Shown here one piece after another: positions 18,342 through 28,934 of a stretch of 64,000 bases of DNA. Where the stretch lies: NCBI GenBank assembly GCA_004172865.1, contig SEBV01000001.1, positions 186,001 through 250,000 of the forward strand, read 5' to 3'. This DNA comes from Gammaproteobacteria bacterium (GTDB lineage Bacteria; Pseudomonadota; Gammaproteobacteria; Pseudomonadales; Cellvibrionaceae). Numbering within the stretch: position 1 is the first letter of the stretch; the number at the start of each line of letters is the position of its first letter. The position numbers were made by a program, and so were the translations under genes. The notes under the pieces were generated by a model that ran no database searches, had not been told where the DNA came from, and saw nothing but the letters and a program-made list of their open reading frames with translations.

Positions 18342-20150
18342 GTGGAAGAACATCAAAACCTGCTTCACGCTATTTATTATTTGCTCGCCGCGGTGATTGC
18401 CGTGCCATTTTTTCGCCGTTTGGGGCTTGGTGCCATCCTCGGTTATCTAGTGGCCGGAGTGGTTATTGGCCCGCAAGTTCTCGGGTTGATTTATGAGCCC
18501 CAAGCCGCGTTGCATTTATCCGAACTGGGCGTAGTTATGCTGCTGTTCGTTATCGGCCTTGAGCTTAATCCCGATCAATTGTGGAAGATGCGTTTGGAGG
18601 TTGGCTTGCTAGGCGGCGCTCAAATGTTGCTGAGTGCATTGATCATCGCTGTAATATTGGTGGCAGTTTTTACGCTGACGTGGCAGCAGGGTTTTATCAT
18701 CGGCCTGACACTTGCGCTGTCGTCTACCGCGTTTGCGATTCCCTTGATGGAAGAACAGAAAGTGATGGGCTTGCCTTTGGGTCGTAAAGGTTTTTCAATG
18801 CTCTTGTTTCAGGACATGGCGGTAATCCCGATTCTATTATTACTAGCCAGTTGGGCGCCGGTGGCGAACGAGCATGGCGAGCGATTGCCTTGGTGGGTAG
18901 GTGTATTAACCGTGCTGGGCGTGATTGTCGCCGCGCGGGTTTTATTCAATCCTTTGCTCAAACTCGCCGCCAAATACGGCAGCCGCGAAATTCTAACGGC
19001 TGCTGGTCTGTTGATTGTATTAGGCGTTTCGCTGTTGATGGAAGTCGTCGGCTTGTCCATGAGTTTGGGCGCATTTTTAGCAGGATTGCTGCTCGCACAA
19101 TCCAGTTATCGCCATCAATTAGCGGCTGATATTGAACCCTTTAAAGGCCTGTTGCTCGGGTTATTCTTTATCGCCGTGGGCATGTCGCTCAATCTCAAAT
19201 TGCTGTTTGCGCACACCTTGTTCGTTGTATTCCTGGCGTTGTTGTTGATGGCAGTAAAAATCGGCGTGGTTGCTTTGATCCTCAAGGCCCGAAAATTTTC
19301 ATTCCGCGAAGGTCTTTTTCTAGGCGTTATGCTGGCCCAAGGTGGCGAATTCGCGTTTGTGTTGATGGCATCTGCCGATGAACTGAATTTCCTTCCCGTA
19401 GGCGTTGCCAATTATGTAGTGCTGGTGGTGGGGATTTCTATGGCGCTTACCGGCCCGCTGGTGATTTTGTTTGAGCGCATTTTGAAGCGCACAACGCTGC
19501 AGGAAAAAGCCTTGCAGGATATGGAGCGGCATCAGGAATCAGTGACTGAACTTAAGAAACCGAGCGATCATAAACCTGAAGTGATAATCGCGGGCTTTGG
19601 TCGGTTTGGGCAGATTATTGGCCGTATTCTCACTGCCAACAACATTCCTTACAACGCCTTGGACAAAAACTCCGACTACATCGAATTCCTTAAACAGTTC
19701 GGGGTTGAGAGCTATTACGGCGACCCGGCGCGGCTGGATTTGCTGGAGGCTGCCGGTATTCGCGATGCCAAGGTGCTCGTTGTCGCTGTCGATAAAATCG
19801 AGGATTCGCTCAATATCGTTCGCCAAGTGAAAGAGATGTTCCCGCAAGTCGCGCTTATAGTCCGCGCCCGCGACCGTTCGCATGTGTACAAACTGGCCGA
19901 ATTGGGGGTGACCAGACCCGTCCGCGAAATCTATGAGTCCAGCCTGTTAGCGGCCATGTACACTTTGGTCGAGCTAGGTTTTACCGAAGGTCAATCGCAA
20001 CACACTATCGATATTTTCCGCGCCCACGATGAGCAAATGCTGTTGAAATCTACTCCGGTACAAAACGATGTGGAGGCATTGATGAAGGTTGTCGAAGAGG
20101 GCCGCAAAGAATTGAAAGAACTTTTTGCGAAAGATACGGAAATTCAATAG
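18342..20150 (+). CDS. Kef-type K+/H+ antiporter (CPA2) with RCK domain
   Basis: 602-residue monovalent cation:proton antiporter-2. An N-terminal domain of about 380 residues with 12-13 helices carries LALSSTAFAIPLMEE and GAFLAGLLLAQS. It is followed by a TrkA-N/RCK nucleotide-binding domain starting VIIAGFGRFGQIIGRIL, as in KefB and KefC. It would export potassium, typically gated by glutathione adducts. GTG start with GGAG eight bases upstream. It sits between the TPR/lolB operon and hemA, which are adjacent in many relatives. Confidence 0.9.
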   Translation: MEEHQNLLHAIYYLLAAVIAVPFFRRLGLGAILGYLVAGVVIGPQVLGLIYEPQAALHLSELGVVMLLFVIGLELNPDQLWKMRLEVGLLGGAQMLLSALIIAVILVAVFTLTWQQGFIIGLTLALSSTAFAIPLMEEQKVMGLPLGRKGFSMLLFQDMAVIPILLLLASWAPVANEHGERLPWWVGVLTVLGVIVAARVLFNPLLKLAAKYGSREILTAAGLLIVLGVSLLMEVVGLSMSLGAFLAGLLLAQSSYRHQLAADIEPFKGLLLGLFFIAVGMSLNLKLLFAHTLFVVFLALLLMAVKIGVVALILKARKFSFREGLFLGVMLAQGGEFAFVLMASADELNFLPVGVANYVVLVVGISMALTGPLVILFERILKRTTLQEKALQDMERHQESVTELKKPSDHKPEVIIAGFGRFGQIIGRILTANNIPYNALDKNSDYIEFLKQFGVESYYGDPARLDLLEAAGIRDAKVLVVAVDKIEDSLNIVRQVKEMFPQVALIVRARDRSHVYKLAELGVTRPVREIYESSLLAAMYTLVELGFTEGQSQHTIDIFRAHDEQMLLKSTPVQNDVEALMKVVEEGRKELKELFAKDTEIQ

Positions 20151-20317
20151 CGTCGCCACCACCTCATCATTTGTCATCGGGATTGCTTCTGATCTTGATG
20201 GCTATGCACAACCATGTAGCGGGTTTTTATGGCTGGCGGACAATTCCCCCTTGTCATACTCAACCGCTAGTCGGACAATACCGCCCTTTGCGATAATCGC
20301 ACCGATTTTGATCCTTT

Positions 20318-21586
20318 ATGACTTTACTTGCATTTGGCATTAACCACACCACTGCTTCGCTCTCGGTACGCGAACGCATGGCCTTTGCACCGGAAGCGGT
20401 CGAGGAGTCGTTGCGTTCGGCGGTAGCGCAAGCTGGGTTGGCTGAAGTTGCCATTTTGTCCACCTGCAATCGCACCGAAATTTATGCGAAAAGTGAACGT
20501 GAGTTAGCAAAATTAAACGAATGGCTGCTTTCACATACCAATATAAAGTCGGATGAATTAGCCAATTGTTTTTACTGCCATCAAGGCGATGAAGCTATCC
20601 GCCATATGATGAAAGTGGCTGGCGGTTTGGATTCACTCGTACTCGGCGAGCCACAAATCCTCGGTCAAATGAAATCTGCCTATGCAGTCGCCTGCGAGGC
20701 GGGAACTATCGGCGGTGAATTGCATGCGACTTTTCAACACGTGTTTAGTATCGCAAAGCGCGTCCGCACTGAAACTGCGATTGGTGAAAACCCGGTGTCG
20801 GTTGCTTATGCTGCAGTGAGTTTGGCGCAACAAATTTTCTCGGATTTAAAACAAGACACGGCTTTATTAATTGGAGCAGGTGAAACCATCGAATTGGTTG
20901 CTCGGCATTTAGTGCAGCATGGAATTCATCGCATCATAGTCGCCAACCGCACGTTGGATCGCGCTCAACGCTTAGCAAGGGAATTTAACGGCGAAGCGAT
21001 TTTACTGGCGGATATTCCCGAGCATTTGCATCGCGCTGATATTGTCATTTCATCTACCGCAAGCCAGTTGCCTTTGCTGGGAAAAGGCGCGGTGGAAAGC
21101 GCATTAAAAAAACGCAAACATAAACCCATGTTTATGTTGGATATCGCCGTACCGCGCGATATTGAAGAGCAAGTCGGCGAGTTGGATGATGTCTATTTGT
21201 ACACGGTAGATGACTTGCACGCGGTGATCGATGAAAACAAAAAATCACGGGTTGCTGCTGCTGATAAAGCTGAAGAAATTATTGACGAAGGCGTTGAACT
21301 TTACCGCCGCCAGCAGCGCTCACTCAACGCACTTTCAACCATAAAAGCTTATCGCAAAAAAGCTGAAAGCCTGCGCGATGCAGAATTACAAAAAGCACTC
21401 ACTGCATTAGTAACGGGTGGAAATCCCGAGCAAGTTTTACAACAGCTCGCGCGCAATTTAACGAACAAATTAATTCATTCACCAACCACGCACTTGAAAG
21501 AGGCCAGCGCTAGCGGCCAAACACAAGTGGTGCAATTGGCTCAGGCGTTATTTGATTTACAACCGAATGAATTAGAAGAACTCTAG
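20318..21586 (+). CDS. hemA: Glutamyl-tRNA reductase
   Basis: 422 residues. First committed enzyme of C5 tetrapyrrole synthesis: reduces Glu-tRNA to glutamate-1-semialdehyde with NADPH. The catalytic Cys lies in [24 protein letters not shown] and the NADPH-binding [13 protein letters not shown] are also visible. Followed by prfA and prmC as in E. coli; the 122 bp gap to prfA shows no obvious terminator. Confidence 0.97.
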   Translation: MTLLAFGINHTTASLSVRERMAFAPEAVEESLRSAVAQAGLAEVAILSTCNRTEIYAKSERELAKLNEWLLSHTNIKSDELANCFYCHQGDEAIRHMMKVAGGLDSLVLGEPQILGQMKSAYAVACEAGTIGGELHATFQHVFSIAKRVRTETAIGENPVSVAYAAVSLAQQIFSDLKQDTALLIGAGETIELVARHLVQHGIHRIIVANRTLDRAQRLAREFNGEAILLADIPEHLHRADIVISSTASQLPLLGKGAVESALKKRKHKPMFMLDIAVPRDIEEQVGELDDVYLYTVDDLHAVIDENKKSRVAAADKAEEIIDEGVELYRRQQRSLNALSTIKAYRKKAESLRDAELQKALTALVTGGNPEQVLQQLARNLTNKLIHSPTTHLKEASASGQTQVVQLAQALFDLQPNELEEL

Positions 21587-21708
21587 CGACATTAATTTTA
21601 TTTTGCGCCGGTGCCCTTAATTTTCTTAATGGCAAACTTACCCTAGCGCTGCGCCTTCCTTTATATTTTTTTCAGGTTCTTTAATAAAAGACTCTTAACG
21701 GAAAACCA

Positions 21709-22791
21709 ATGAAAGCATCAATTTTAGAAAAATTAGACCGACTCAAAGAGCGCTACGAAGAAGTGAGCGCGCTTTTGTCTGAAGCAGACGTTATCAATAA
21801 TCAAAATAAATTTCGCGAGCTTTCCAAAGAATATTCAGAATTAGAGCCTGTTGTTGTTGGCTACAAAAAATACCAGCAATTATTGGATGATATCGCAGAA
21901 GCAAAAAATCTTATCGCCAGTGGCGATGCCGATATGAAAGAAATGGCGGAAGAAGAATTGCGCGATTGCGAAGCTCAACTCGATCCAACCCAGCTTGAAT
22001 TGCAGCGTTTGTTATTGCCGAAAGATCCCAACGACGAAAAAAACTGCTACCTCGAAATTCGCGCGGGCACCGGTGGCGATGAAGCTGCCATTTTCTCCGG
22101 CGATTTATTCCGCATGTACACCAAATACGCCGAAACCCAGGGGTGGCGTGTAGAAGTTATGAGCCAAAGCGACGGTGAACACGGTGGCTTCAAAGAAATT
22201 ATTACTTTAGTAACCGGGCAGGGTGTGTATTCAAAATTAAAATTTGAATCGGGTGCGCATCGTGTACAACGTGTTCCCGCTACCGAAACCCAAGGCCGCA
22301 TTCATACCTCCGCATGCACAGTTGCGGTTATGCCCGAAGCGGACGAGATGGAAGAAATTAATATCAACAAAGCTGATTTGCGTATTGATACTTTCCGTTC
22401 GTCCGGCGCGGGCGGTCAGCACGTTAACAAAACCGATTCGGCTATACGCATTGTGCATATCCCAACTGGCCTTGTAGTTGAATGTCAGGACGAACGTTCG
22501 CAACATAAAAACCGCGCGCGTGCTTTGAGTGTATTGGCATCGCGATTAAAAGCCATGCAAGAAGAAGCCGCGCATAAATCCATGGCCGATGAACGCCGCA
22601 ATTTAGTCGGCAGTGGTGATCGATCTGAACGCATTCGCACCTACAATTATCCGCAAGGTCGCGTAACAGATCATCGCATCAACTTAACGCTTTATTCATT
22701 GGATGCCGTAATGCAAGGCGATTTGGCGGGAATTATTCAACCGCTTTCAAATGAATACCAAGCGGATCAATTGGCGGCGATTTCGGATTAA
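21709..22791 (+). CDS. prfA: Peptide chain release factor 1
   Basis: 360 residues, full length. RF1 reads UAA and UAG and triggers peptide release through its GGQ motif, seen here in [14 protein letters not shown]. The stop-codon recognition region ([14 protein letters not shown]) precedes it. The GGQ glutamine is the methylation target of PrmC encoded downstream. Confidence 0.98.
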   Translation: MKASILEKLDRLKERYEEVSALLSEADVINNQNKFRELSKEYSELEPVVVGYKKYQQLLDDIAEAKNLIASGDADMKEMAEEELRDCEAQLDPTQLELQRLLLPKDPNDEKNCYLEIRAGTGGDEAAIFSGDLFRMYTKYAETQGWRVEVMSQSDGEHGGFKEIITLVTGQGVYSKLKFESGAHRVQRVPATETQGRIHTSACTVAVMPEADEMEEININKADLRIDTFRSSGAGGQHVNKTDSAIRIVHIPTGLVVECQDERSQHKNRARALSVLASRLKAMQEEAAHKSMADERRNLVGSGDRSERIRTYNYPQGRVTDHRINLTLYSLDAVMQGDLAGIIQPLSNEYQADQLAAISD

Positions 22792-22843
22792 TGGTTTTTG
22801 TATAGTTCATTCATGGTGAGAACGAAGCAGGCAAACCATTTAC

Positions 22844-22878
22844 TTCTCGTTCCCAAGCTCCTGTTTGGTAATGCATAG
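22844..22878 (+). repeat. Degenerate copy of the CGTTCCCAAGC dispersed repeat
   Basis: TTCTCGTTCCCAAGCTC followed by a TTTGGTAATGCA half, an imperfect relative of the widespread GTTCCCA...TGGGAATGCA intergenic repeat of gammaproteobacteria. A better copy lies 70 bp downstream and another at 48389. Confidence 0.55.
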
Positions 22879-22914
22879 CAGTTTATTTGATCTATTTGTT
22901 TTGCTGTTACGTGA

Positions 22915-22960
22915 TTTTTATTCTCGTTCCCAAGCCGAAGCTTGTGAACGAGAATAAAAA
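22915..22960. repeat. Long hairpin repeat in the prfA-prmC gap
   Basis: Arms TTTTTATTCTCGTTC and GAACGAGAATAAAAA pair perfectly; an inner CAAGC/GCTTG closes on CGAA, with one mismatch between the two stems. A T run leads in and an A run follows, so the hairpin resembles a bidirectional terminator. It belongs to the same repeat family as 22844 and 48389. Confidence 0.7.
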
Positions 22961-22966
22961 GCAAAA

Positions 22967-23001
22967 ACTGGATTCCCGCTACGCGAGGATGACGACTCCC
23001 T
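22967..23001 (+). repeat. Intergenic repeat ending GGATGACGACTCCCT
   Basis: ACTGGATTCCC...GGATGACGACTCCCT; the 15-base end is identical to 39826-39840, which also has CACTGGATCC before it. Related to the 'actggattcccgc...gggaatgacga' intergenic repeat seen in many bacteria. Confidence 0.55.
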
Positions 23002-23019
23002 AGTTAAGCTGGATTTGAA

Positions 23020-23877
23020 ATGCAATTAACCACAATCGCTAACTGCCTAAAACAATTCTCACAACTTGCTGGCGTAAGTGATAGCCCACGTCTCGATATC
23101 GAAATTTTTCTCACTCATATTCTCCAAAAAAATCGAACCTATTTATTTACTTGGCCAGATCAAGAGCTCTCTGCAAAGCAAGCCCAAACTTTCAACGAAT
23201 TTTTCGTGCGCCGTTTAACGGGTGAACCCGTTGCCCACATAATTGGCCAGCGGGAATTTTGGTCACTACCAATAATGGTAAATAATTTCACTCTTATTCC
23301 ACGGCCAGATACCGAACTTTTAGTTGAAGCAACTTTAGGTTTATTTGCGGAAGATGACGCGAGCCAATCCCGTCGGTTATTAGATTTAGGTACAGGCACA
23401 GGCGCCATTGTTCTTGCGCTCGCTCATGAAAAAAAATCCTGGCGATGCGTTGGTGTTGATAAAGAATTGGCCGCGGTAGAGTTGGCTGAAAAAAATCGTG
23501 TGCAACTTAATTTGCAGAATGTAAAAATTCAGCAGAGTGATTGGTTTGCAGCGTTAGCAAATGAAACTGCGTTTGATGTTATTGTTAGCAATCCCCCCTA
23601 TATTGACCTCAACGACGAGCATCTTAGTGAAGGCGATGTTCGTTTTGAACCTTTGTCTGCGCTTGTCGCTGATAACAAAGGCTTGGCCGATTTGGAATTT
23701 ATTATCGCGCAAGCTCCACATTATTTAATGTCTTCCGGTTGGTTATTGGTAGAACATGGTTATGATCAGGGTGAAGCCGTACGGAATTTATTTGCCGCAA
23801 ATCATTTTGATAATATAAATACCTTTCGTGATTTTGGCCGAAATGAACGTGTGACTATTGGGCAAAAAGTGAATTAA
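23020..23877 (+). CDS. prmC: Release factor glutamine methyltransferase
   Basis: 285 residues. Class I SAM-dependent methyltransferase that N5-methylates the Gln of the GGQ motif in RF1 and RF2. Motifs: SAM-binding LLDLGTGTGAIVLALA and catalytic VSNPPYID. An N-terminal helical domain precedes the fold. Separated from prfA by 228 bp of repeat sequence, so it may need its own promoter. Confidence 0.96.
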   Translation: MQLTTIANCLKQFSQLAGVSDSPRLDIEIFLTHILQKNRTYLFTWPDQELSAKQAQTFNEFFVRRLTGEPVAHIIGQREFWSLPIMVNNFTLIPRPDTELLVEATLGLFAEDDASQSRRLLDLGTGTGAIVLALAHEKKSWRCVGVDKELAAVELAEKNRVQLNLQNVKIQQSDWFAALANETAFDVIVSNPPYIDLNDEHLSEGDVRFEPLSALVADNKGLADLEFIIAQAPHYLMSSGWLLVEHGYDQGEAVRNLFAANHFDNINTFRDFGRNERVTIGQKVN

Positions 23878-23909
23878 CTTTTCTGTATTGAACAGAGCGT
23901 AATATTGTT

Positions 23910-24656
23910 ATGAATGACCAACAACTCCTTCGTTACTCGCGTCAAATTATGCTCGCCGATATCGACATCGAAGGGCAGGAAAAATTATTAACGGCTAGCG
24001 TGCTAATTATCGGTTTGGGCGGTTTGGGTTCGCCGGTTGCGATGTATTTAGCAGCAGCGGGCGTCGGTCATTTAATTCTCGCTGATTTTGATACTGTTGA
24101 TCTCAGTAATCTTCAACGGCAAATTGCGCACACGACAGATCGCATCGGCCAAACAAAAGTTGAATCCGCCGCGCAAACCTTGCAAGCATTAAATCCCGAT
24201 ATAAAAATTACCAGCATTACACAACCGCTAGATGCTGACACACTTGCGATACAGATTGCAGGTGTCGATGTGGTTGTCGATTGCTGTGATAATTTCACTA
24301 CGCGTTTTGCCGTAAATGCCGCTTGTGTAAACGCGAAAATTCCTTTGGTTTCAGGTGCGGCCATTCGTTTGGAAGGTCAGCTCGCTGTGTTCGATAACCG
24401 CGATTCAAATTGCGCATGCTATCGCTGTTTGTACGATGACGATTCGACAGAAGACACTACTTGCGCAGCTAACGGAGTTTTATCGCCACTGGTGGGTGTT
24501 ATAGGTAGCTTACAAGCATTGGAAACAATCAAGTTTGTTGTAGGGTTCGGCCAAACAATCGCTGGCAAATTGTTGGTATTCGATGCTCGTTATACACAGT
24601 GGCGAGAGCTAAAGTTGATGAAAGATAAACAATGCCCTGTGTGCAATAAAAAATAA
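23910..24656 (+). CDS. moeB: MoeB/ThiF-family adenylyltransferase (E1-like)
   Basis: 248 residues. E1-like enzyme that adenylates the C-terminal Gly of a small sulfur-carrier protein (MoaD for molybdopterin, ThiS for thiamine). Motifs: nucleotide-binding GLGGLGSPVAMYLAAAGVG, the QRQIAHTTDRIGQTKVESA segment, and two CxxC zinc pairs (CYRC and CPVC). MoeB is favoured because it follows hemA-prfA-prmC, a known order; ThiF is possible. A molybdopterin role would serve the xanthine dehydrogenase encoded at the right end. Confidence 0.88.
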   Translation: MNDQQLLRYSRQIMLADIDIEGQEKLLTASVLIIGLGGLGSPVAMYLAAAGVGHLILADFDTVDLSNLQRQIAHTTDRIGQTKVESAAQTLQALNPDIKITSITQPLDADTLAIQIAGVDVVVDCCDNFTTRFAVNAACVNAKIPLVSGAAIRLEGQLAVFDNRDSNCACYRCLYDDDSTEDTTCAANGVLSPLVGVIGSLQALETIKFVVGFGQTIAGKLLVFDARYTQWRELKLMKDKQCPVCNKK

Positions 24657-24737
24657 AAACGACCTTTTGTAAAAACTTTGCTAGGATCTTATTTCTTTCT
24701 ATAAAAACACAACCCCTAAAATCTACATGGAGTTCAT

Positions 24738-26138
24738 ATGTCTAGTCCGCAATTTGAAATCGTTCTTAAAGGAGTGCTCGCAGGCTTCGATGCAGAAAAA
24801 GCGAAAGCTGATTTTGCTAGCTTGTTTTCGTTGGATGCTGAAAAAGTCGAAAGACTCTTTGCTGCAGAACGCACCGTTTTAAAAACAAAACTATCGCAAG
24901 AAATAGCTGATAAATACCGCGCGCGCCTTGCCGCAATCGGTGTGGATTCTGCAGTAGAAGCAATTAATGTCGAATATTCCCCAACGGTTGAATCTGGTAG
25001 CTATGAAGAAGTAGCGCAAGAAAATGAGGTGGCTCAATCGCCTACATTGGCGTTAGAGCCAATTGCTGAGTCAGTTAGAGTTGCGCCAGTCTCAGATCAG
25101 TTCGATGGGTCGCAACGTCATCCCTTTATTTTTTCTGGCAAAGGAGTGGAATATTTTAAAATCTGGATCGTCAATATTTTGTTGAGTATTGTTACTCTGG
25201 GTATTTATTCTGCCTGGGCTAAAGTACGTAACAAACAATATTTTTACGGCAATACGCAGCTTGCTAACAACACCTTTGAATACACTGCTAATCCTATAAA
25301 AATTCTGAAAGGTCGTGTTATTGCAGTAATTCTTTATGGCGCACTGATTTTTGCAAACCATATTTCTCCTATTGCGTCCGTTATTGCCACCATTGTATTT
25401 TTAATATTCTTGCCAATAATTATTGTAAATTCATTGCGATTTAATGCACGCTACAGCAGTTATCGTAATATTTCGTTTAATTTTAGTGGCACCATTTGGG
25501 GTGCGGTAAAAGCATTTATCCTTTGGCCATTGGCGGGGATTTTTACACTGGGCCTACTGTTTCCATTTTCCTGGAAAAGACAATCGCAATACATCACTAA
25601 CAACCATTCTTATGGTACAGAGCCTTTTGTTTTTGATGTGCATATAAAAGAATATTACAAAATGCTGCTAGTTTTAATTGGTGCGACTGTAGTGTTTATC
25701 GTAGCGATTGGCATAATAGTAGGTGGTTCCATTTTTGCTCTAGCTTCTGGTGGCGCAACCTCTGATCCAAAAGCGCTGATCTCGATTATCCCAGCGATGT
25801 TTGCTTATCTTGCTTACTATCTGGCAGTTGTCGCTTATGTGATAGTTACTCTAACAAATCTGCATTGGAATAATACGCGCCTGAACAAGCATTCTTTTTC
25901 ATCGAATTGGTCAATTCCCTCATACGCTGGGCTATTGTTGACAAATACACTCGGTATTTTAATCACGCTGGGTTTGTTTATCCCTTTTGCAAAAGTTCGC
26001 GCAGCTAACTACAAAGCAAACCACACCACATTTATTGCCGAAGGTAATTTGGATAGCTTTATCGCTAAAAAATTGGAACAGTCCAGCTCACTTGCTGAAG
26101 GTGTTCACGATATTTTTGATATTGATATCAGTATTTAA
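24738..26138 (+). CDS. YjgN-family (DUF898) membrane protein
   Basis: 466 residues. An N-terminal cytosolic domain of about 75 residues (FEIVLKGVLAGFDAEKAKADFASLF, charged, with regularly spaced Lys/Arg) is followed by a hydrophobic DUF898 region with YjgN-type repeats: PFIFSGKGVEYFKIWIVN, GIYSAWAKVRNKQYFY, and a second copy ending LGLFIPFAKVRAANYKA. Function of the family is unknown. It forms a cassette with the next two genes (3 bp, then a short gap) and is paralogous to the third. GGAG site before the ATG. Confidence 0.85.
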   Translation: MSSPQFEIVLKGVLAGFDAEKAKADFASLFSLDAEKVERLFAAERTVLKTKLSQEIADKYRARLAAIGVDSAVEAINVEYSPTVESGSYEEVAQENEVAQSPTLALEPIAESVRVAPVSDQFDGSQRHPFIFSGKGVEYFKIWIVNILLSIVTLGIYSAWAKVRNKQYFYGNTQLANNTFEYTANPIKILKGRVIAVILYGALIFANHISPIASVIATIVFLIFLPIIIVNSLRFNARYSSYRNISFNFSGTIWGAVKAFILWPLAGIFTLGLLFPFSWKRQSQYITNNHSYGTEPFVFDVHIKEYYKMLLVLIGATVVFIVAIGIIVGGSIFALASGGATSDPKALISIIPAMFAYLAYYLAVVAYVIVTLTNLHWNNTRLNKHSFSSNWSIPSYAGLLLTNTLGILITLGLFIPFAKVRAANYKANHTTFIAEGNLDSFIAKKLEQSSSLAEGVHDIFDIDISI

Positions 26139-26141
26139 TTC

Positions 26142-27449
26142 ATGGAGAAAATGCGAGTGCTGCAAGGAATTTGGTTTGACGGTAAAACCTCTGCATCAAT
26201 TCCAGTTGAGGTTCAGGTTGATGACACTGGAGCAATCAGTGTCATCAATGTGAACGATCAGTCGGTAATTGTGAACGCTCCATTTTCTGCTCTACGAATT
26301 TCATCGCGTATTGGTAATACGCCGCGTTACATTTATTTCCCGGATGGTGAAAAGCTTGAAACGCGGCAGCATGAAATTATTGATCAATGGTTACAGCAAT
26401 ATCGTCCCAATTTTTGGTACAACCTCGCCCATAAATTAGAAACCCACAGCTATTTCGTGGCACTGACATTGGTGTTATTAATTAGTTTTACTTGGGTAAT
26501 GGCAGTTTATGGCTTACCTGCAGCATCGCGTTATGTTGCATTTCATCTGCCCGCAGGATTAATGGATCGCGCGGCCACAGAAACTTTGCAACTTCTGGAC
26601 AAAACCCAACTAAATCCTACTAAATTGGATGAAAAAACACAGGCAGATTTACTTAAGTATTTTGAGCCTGCAATAGAAGAAAATAAGGACTTGCATATCA
26701 ATGTTATTTTTCGCCGTGGTGGAATCATAGGTGCGAATGCATTTGCTTTACCGGACGGCACGGTATTATTTACTGACGAGATCGTCCGCCTTGCAAAAAA
26801 TAATGATGAATTATTATCCGTACTTGCTCATGAAATTGGCCATGTAAAATATCGTCACGCGTTGCGTTCTGTAATTCAGGGTTCGGTAATTACTTTTGGT
26901 GTTGCCATGATCACCGGTGATTTATCGGCTGCGTCGAATTTGTTGGCAACCTTGCCGGTGGTCATCACCAATATGTCTTATTCACGTAATTTTGAACGAG
27001 AAGCTGACAATAATTCCCTTGTGTTTTTAGATGCAAACAATATCGAGCGACATCACTTTGTTGACCTTATGGAACGGTTAACCTATCACGCAGAATGCAG
27101 TCAGTTGCTTGGTCGTAGTAAGTTGAAAGATTATTATCTGGAGAAGTTTTCGCATTCGACTTCGTCCGAAAGCTCTTCTACATCATCTGCCGAGTCATCT
27201 GAGGCGTCGGACAAAGATCCTGATGTGAAATTGGCTGATGAAAATAATGTTAAAGAAGATTCGGATGACGAAATACCATGGCTTGATGTAGAAGCTCACC
27301 GCGAAGAATGCGACACACTTATTGCGGATTATAAAGCCGGGTTTTTCCATTCAAAAATTTCAGGTTATTTTGCCTCGCATCCCGAGACCGATGAACGTAC
27401 AAAAAAATTCAAGCAACAACCTGAGATTATTAAAGAGCGTAATAAATAG
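26142..27449 (+). CDS. M48-family membrane zinc metallopeptidase
   Basis: 435 residues. HEIGH zinc site at about 230-234 and the third ligand in EREAD further on identify an M48 (HtpX/Oma1/LoiP-like) protease. A small N-terminal domain (about 1-90) precedes a single clear helix near 105-123, so the catalytic part is probably on the far side of the membrane. A Ser/Asp/Glu-rich insertion follows the protease core. Lies between two YjgN-like genes, three bases after the first. ATG at 26151 is an alternative start. Substrates unknown. Confidence 0.85.
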   Translation: MEKMRVLQGIWFDGKTSASIPVEVQVDDTGAISVINVNDQSVIVNAPFSALRISSRIGNTPRYIYFPDGEKLETRQHEIIDQWLQQYRPNFWYNLAHKLETHSYFVALTLVLLISFTWVMAVYGLPAASRYVAFHLPAGLMDRAATETLQLLDKTQLNPTKLDEKTQADLLKYFEPAIEENKDLHINVIFRRGGIIGANAFALPDGTVLFTDEIVRLAKNNDELLSVLAHEIGHVKYRHALRSVIQGSVITFGVAMITGDLSAASNLLATLPVVITNMSYSRNFEREADNNSLVFLDANNIERHHFVDLMERLTYHAECSQLLGRSKLKDYYLEKFSHSTSSESSSTSSAESSEASDKDPDVKLADENNVKEDSDDEIPWLDVEAHREECDTLIADYKAGFFHSKISGYFASHPETDERTKKFKQQPEIIKERNK

Positions 27450-27481
27450 CGTGATTGTTAAATTGGTTTTAGGTGAGTGCC

Positions 27482-28729
27482 ATGTCTGCACCACAGTTTG
27501 ATATTGTATTTCGTGGTGTTCGTCCAGGCGTTGATCCTGAATTGGTTAAAAGCCAGTTTGCCAGTTTATTCAAATTAGATGCGGCTAAGGTCGAGCGCAT
27601 TTTTAAATCTAAAAACATCACCTTAAAACACCGCGCTAATGAACGCCTTGCCAACATCTTTGTAGTGCGTTTATTAGCCATAGGTGTAATCGCCGAAAAA
27701 CTTAATATTGAGCCGGAAGTAATCGCTGCTCCTATCCCTACGATAGATAATGGCGAGACTGCTAGCGATGCCTGCGCTATGCATCAACCCGTAGAGTTTT
27801 TATACGGTGAACATACAAGGCGGATACCATTTGTATTTAGCGGCACTGGCTTCGGCTATTGCAAAATATGGTTGGTAAATATATTGGTGAGTGTTTTGAG
27901 CGCAGGAATTCTGCTGCCTTGGGCGCAGGTGCGATCAATGCGTTATTTTTATCAGCACACACAATTGGATCACACCGAGTTTTATTACAAAGCTCACCCA
28001 CTCAGAATATATTTAGCGCAGTTGGCGATCACTGCATGTTTGTTCGTATTGGCTTATAGTTTTCTATTGTCGACATCTCTGTTCTTTATCGGGATTTTCG
28101 CTTTTTTATTGGTTCTGCCTTTTTATTGCCTCAAGCGAAATTACTTTGAGCATAAACATTCCTCATATCGCCATATTTTCTTTCGTCAAGAGTCAGCTAT
28201 TCGAGATGCTTATATGGCATTGCTCATATGGCCCATTTTGTTGATTTTCAGTGGGGGTTTTTTAGCTCCCTACGTGCTATTTAAGATACAACAGTATCGT
28301 TTTCAAAAAAAATATCTGGGCGACTATGAATTTGGTTTTACCTCTGCTCCTAAAAAATATCTGACTCTATTAGTGCCGTTGTTGGTTGCCCAGTGTTTAG
28401 TGCTTGCATGTCTGCATTGGCGAGCGCAATTGCCAGTTTATATTTTACTGTCAGTAGTAATTATTGCGTTAATTACGGTTTACATCCATTGGCGTGTGAC
28501 TTTAGTAAATTTGCAATGGAATGGCGTTAGTAGCAAACTTGGTTATTTTGTGTCTAGCTGGAGCCTTCGCAGTTACGCTGAACTTTTATTGAAAAATTTA
28601 CTTTTATGTGCAATCACTCTAGGCTTTTATTTGCCCTGGGCAAAAGTAAGTTTGGCAAAATACAAAGCGGAGCACTTGGCTTTTTACGCCAATCAACGCT
28701 TTAAAAAATGGCAGCAAAATTTGAATTAA
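27482..28729 (+). CDS. Second YjgN-family (DUF898) membrane protein
   Basis: 415 residues. Same architecture as the gene at 24738: the same ~75-residue N-terminal domain (FDIVFRGVRPGVDPELVKSQFASLF) and DUF898 membrane region (PFVFSGTGFGYCKIWLVN, and GFYLPWAKVSLAKYKAE near the end). The copies are clearly diverged, so the duplication is old. ATG at 27482 with an AGGTGAG site is preferred over GTG at 27473. Function unknown; presumably works with the M48 protease and the other YjgN protein. Confidence 0.83.
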   Translation: MSAPQFDIVFRGVRPGVDPELVKSQFASLFKLDAAKVERIFKSKNITLKHRANERLANIFVVRLLAIGVIAEKLNIEPEVIAAPIPTIDNGETASDACAMHQPVEFLYGEHTRRIPFVFSGTGFGYCKIWLVNILVSVLSAGILLPWAQVRSMRYFYQHTQLDHTEFYYKAHPLRIYLAQLAITACLFVLAYSFLLSTSLFFIGIFAFLLVLPFYCLKRNYFEHKHSSYRHIFFRQESAIRDAYMALLIWPILLIFSGGFLAPYVLFKIQQYRFQKKYLGDYEFGFTSAPKKYLTLLVPLLVAQCLVLACLHWRAQLPVYILLSVVIIALITVYIHWRVTLVNLQWNGVSSKLGYFVSSWSLRSYAELLLKNLLLCAITLGFYLPWAKVSLAKYKAEHLAFYANQRFKKWQQNLN

Positions 28730-28934
28730 TGAAGTGCGGTTCCCGAATTTTCAAAAAGTGGTAATTTGTCTCAAATTTTTCCTTTCAATATCCTCATCAG
28801 CCGTTATCATCTCTCGTTCATCTAAGGTTAATTTTTTTGCTTTAGATTCGCAGTCGTTCCAGTTTACTTTAGAACATTCGGCTTTTTACTTTATCAACTG
28901 GTCGTGCAACGCGACAGATAAAAGGATCATTCAT

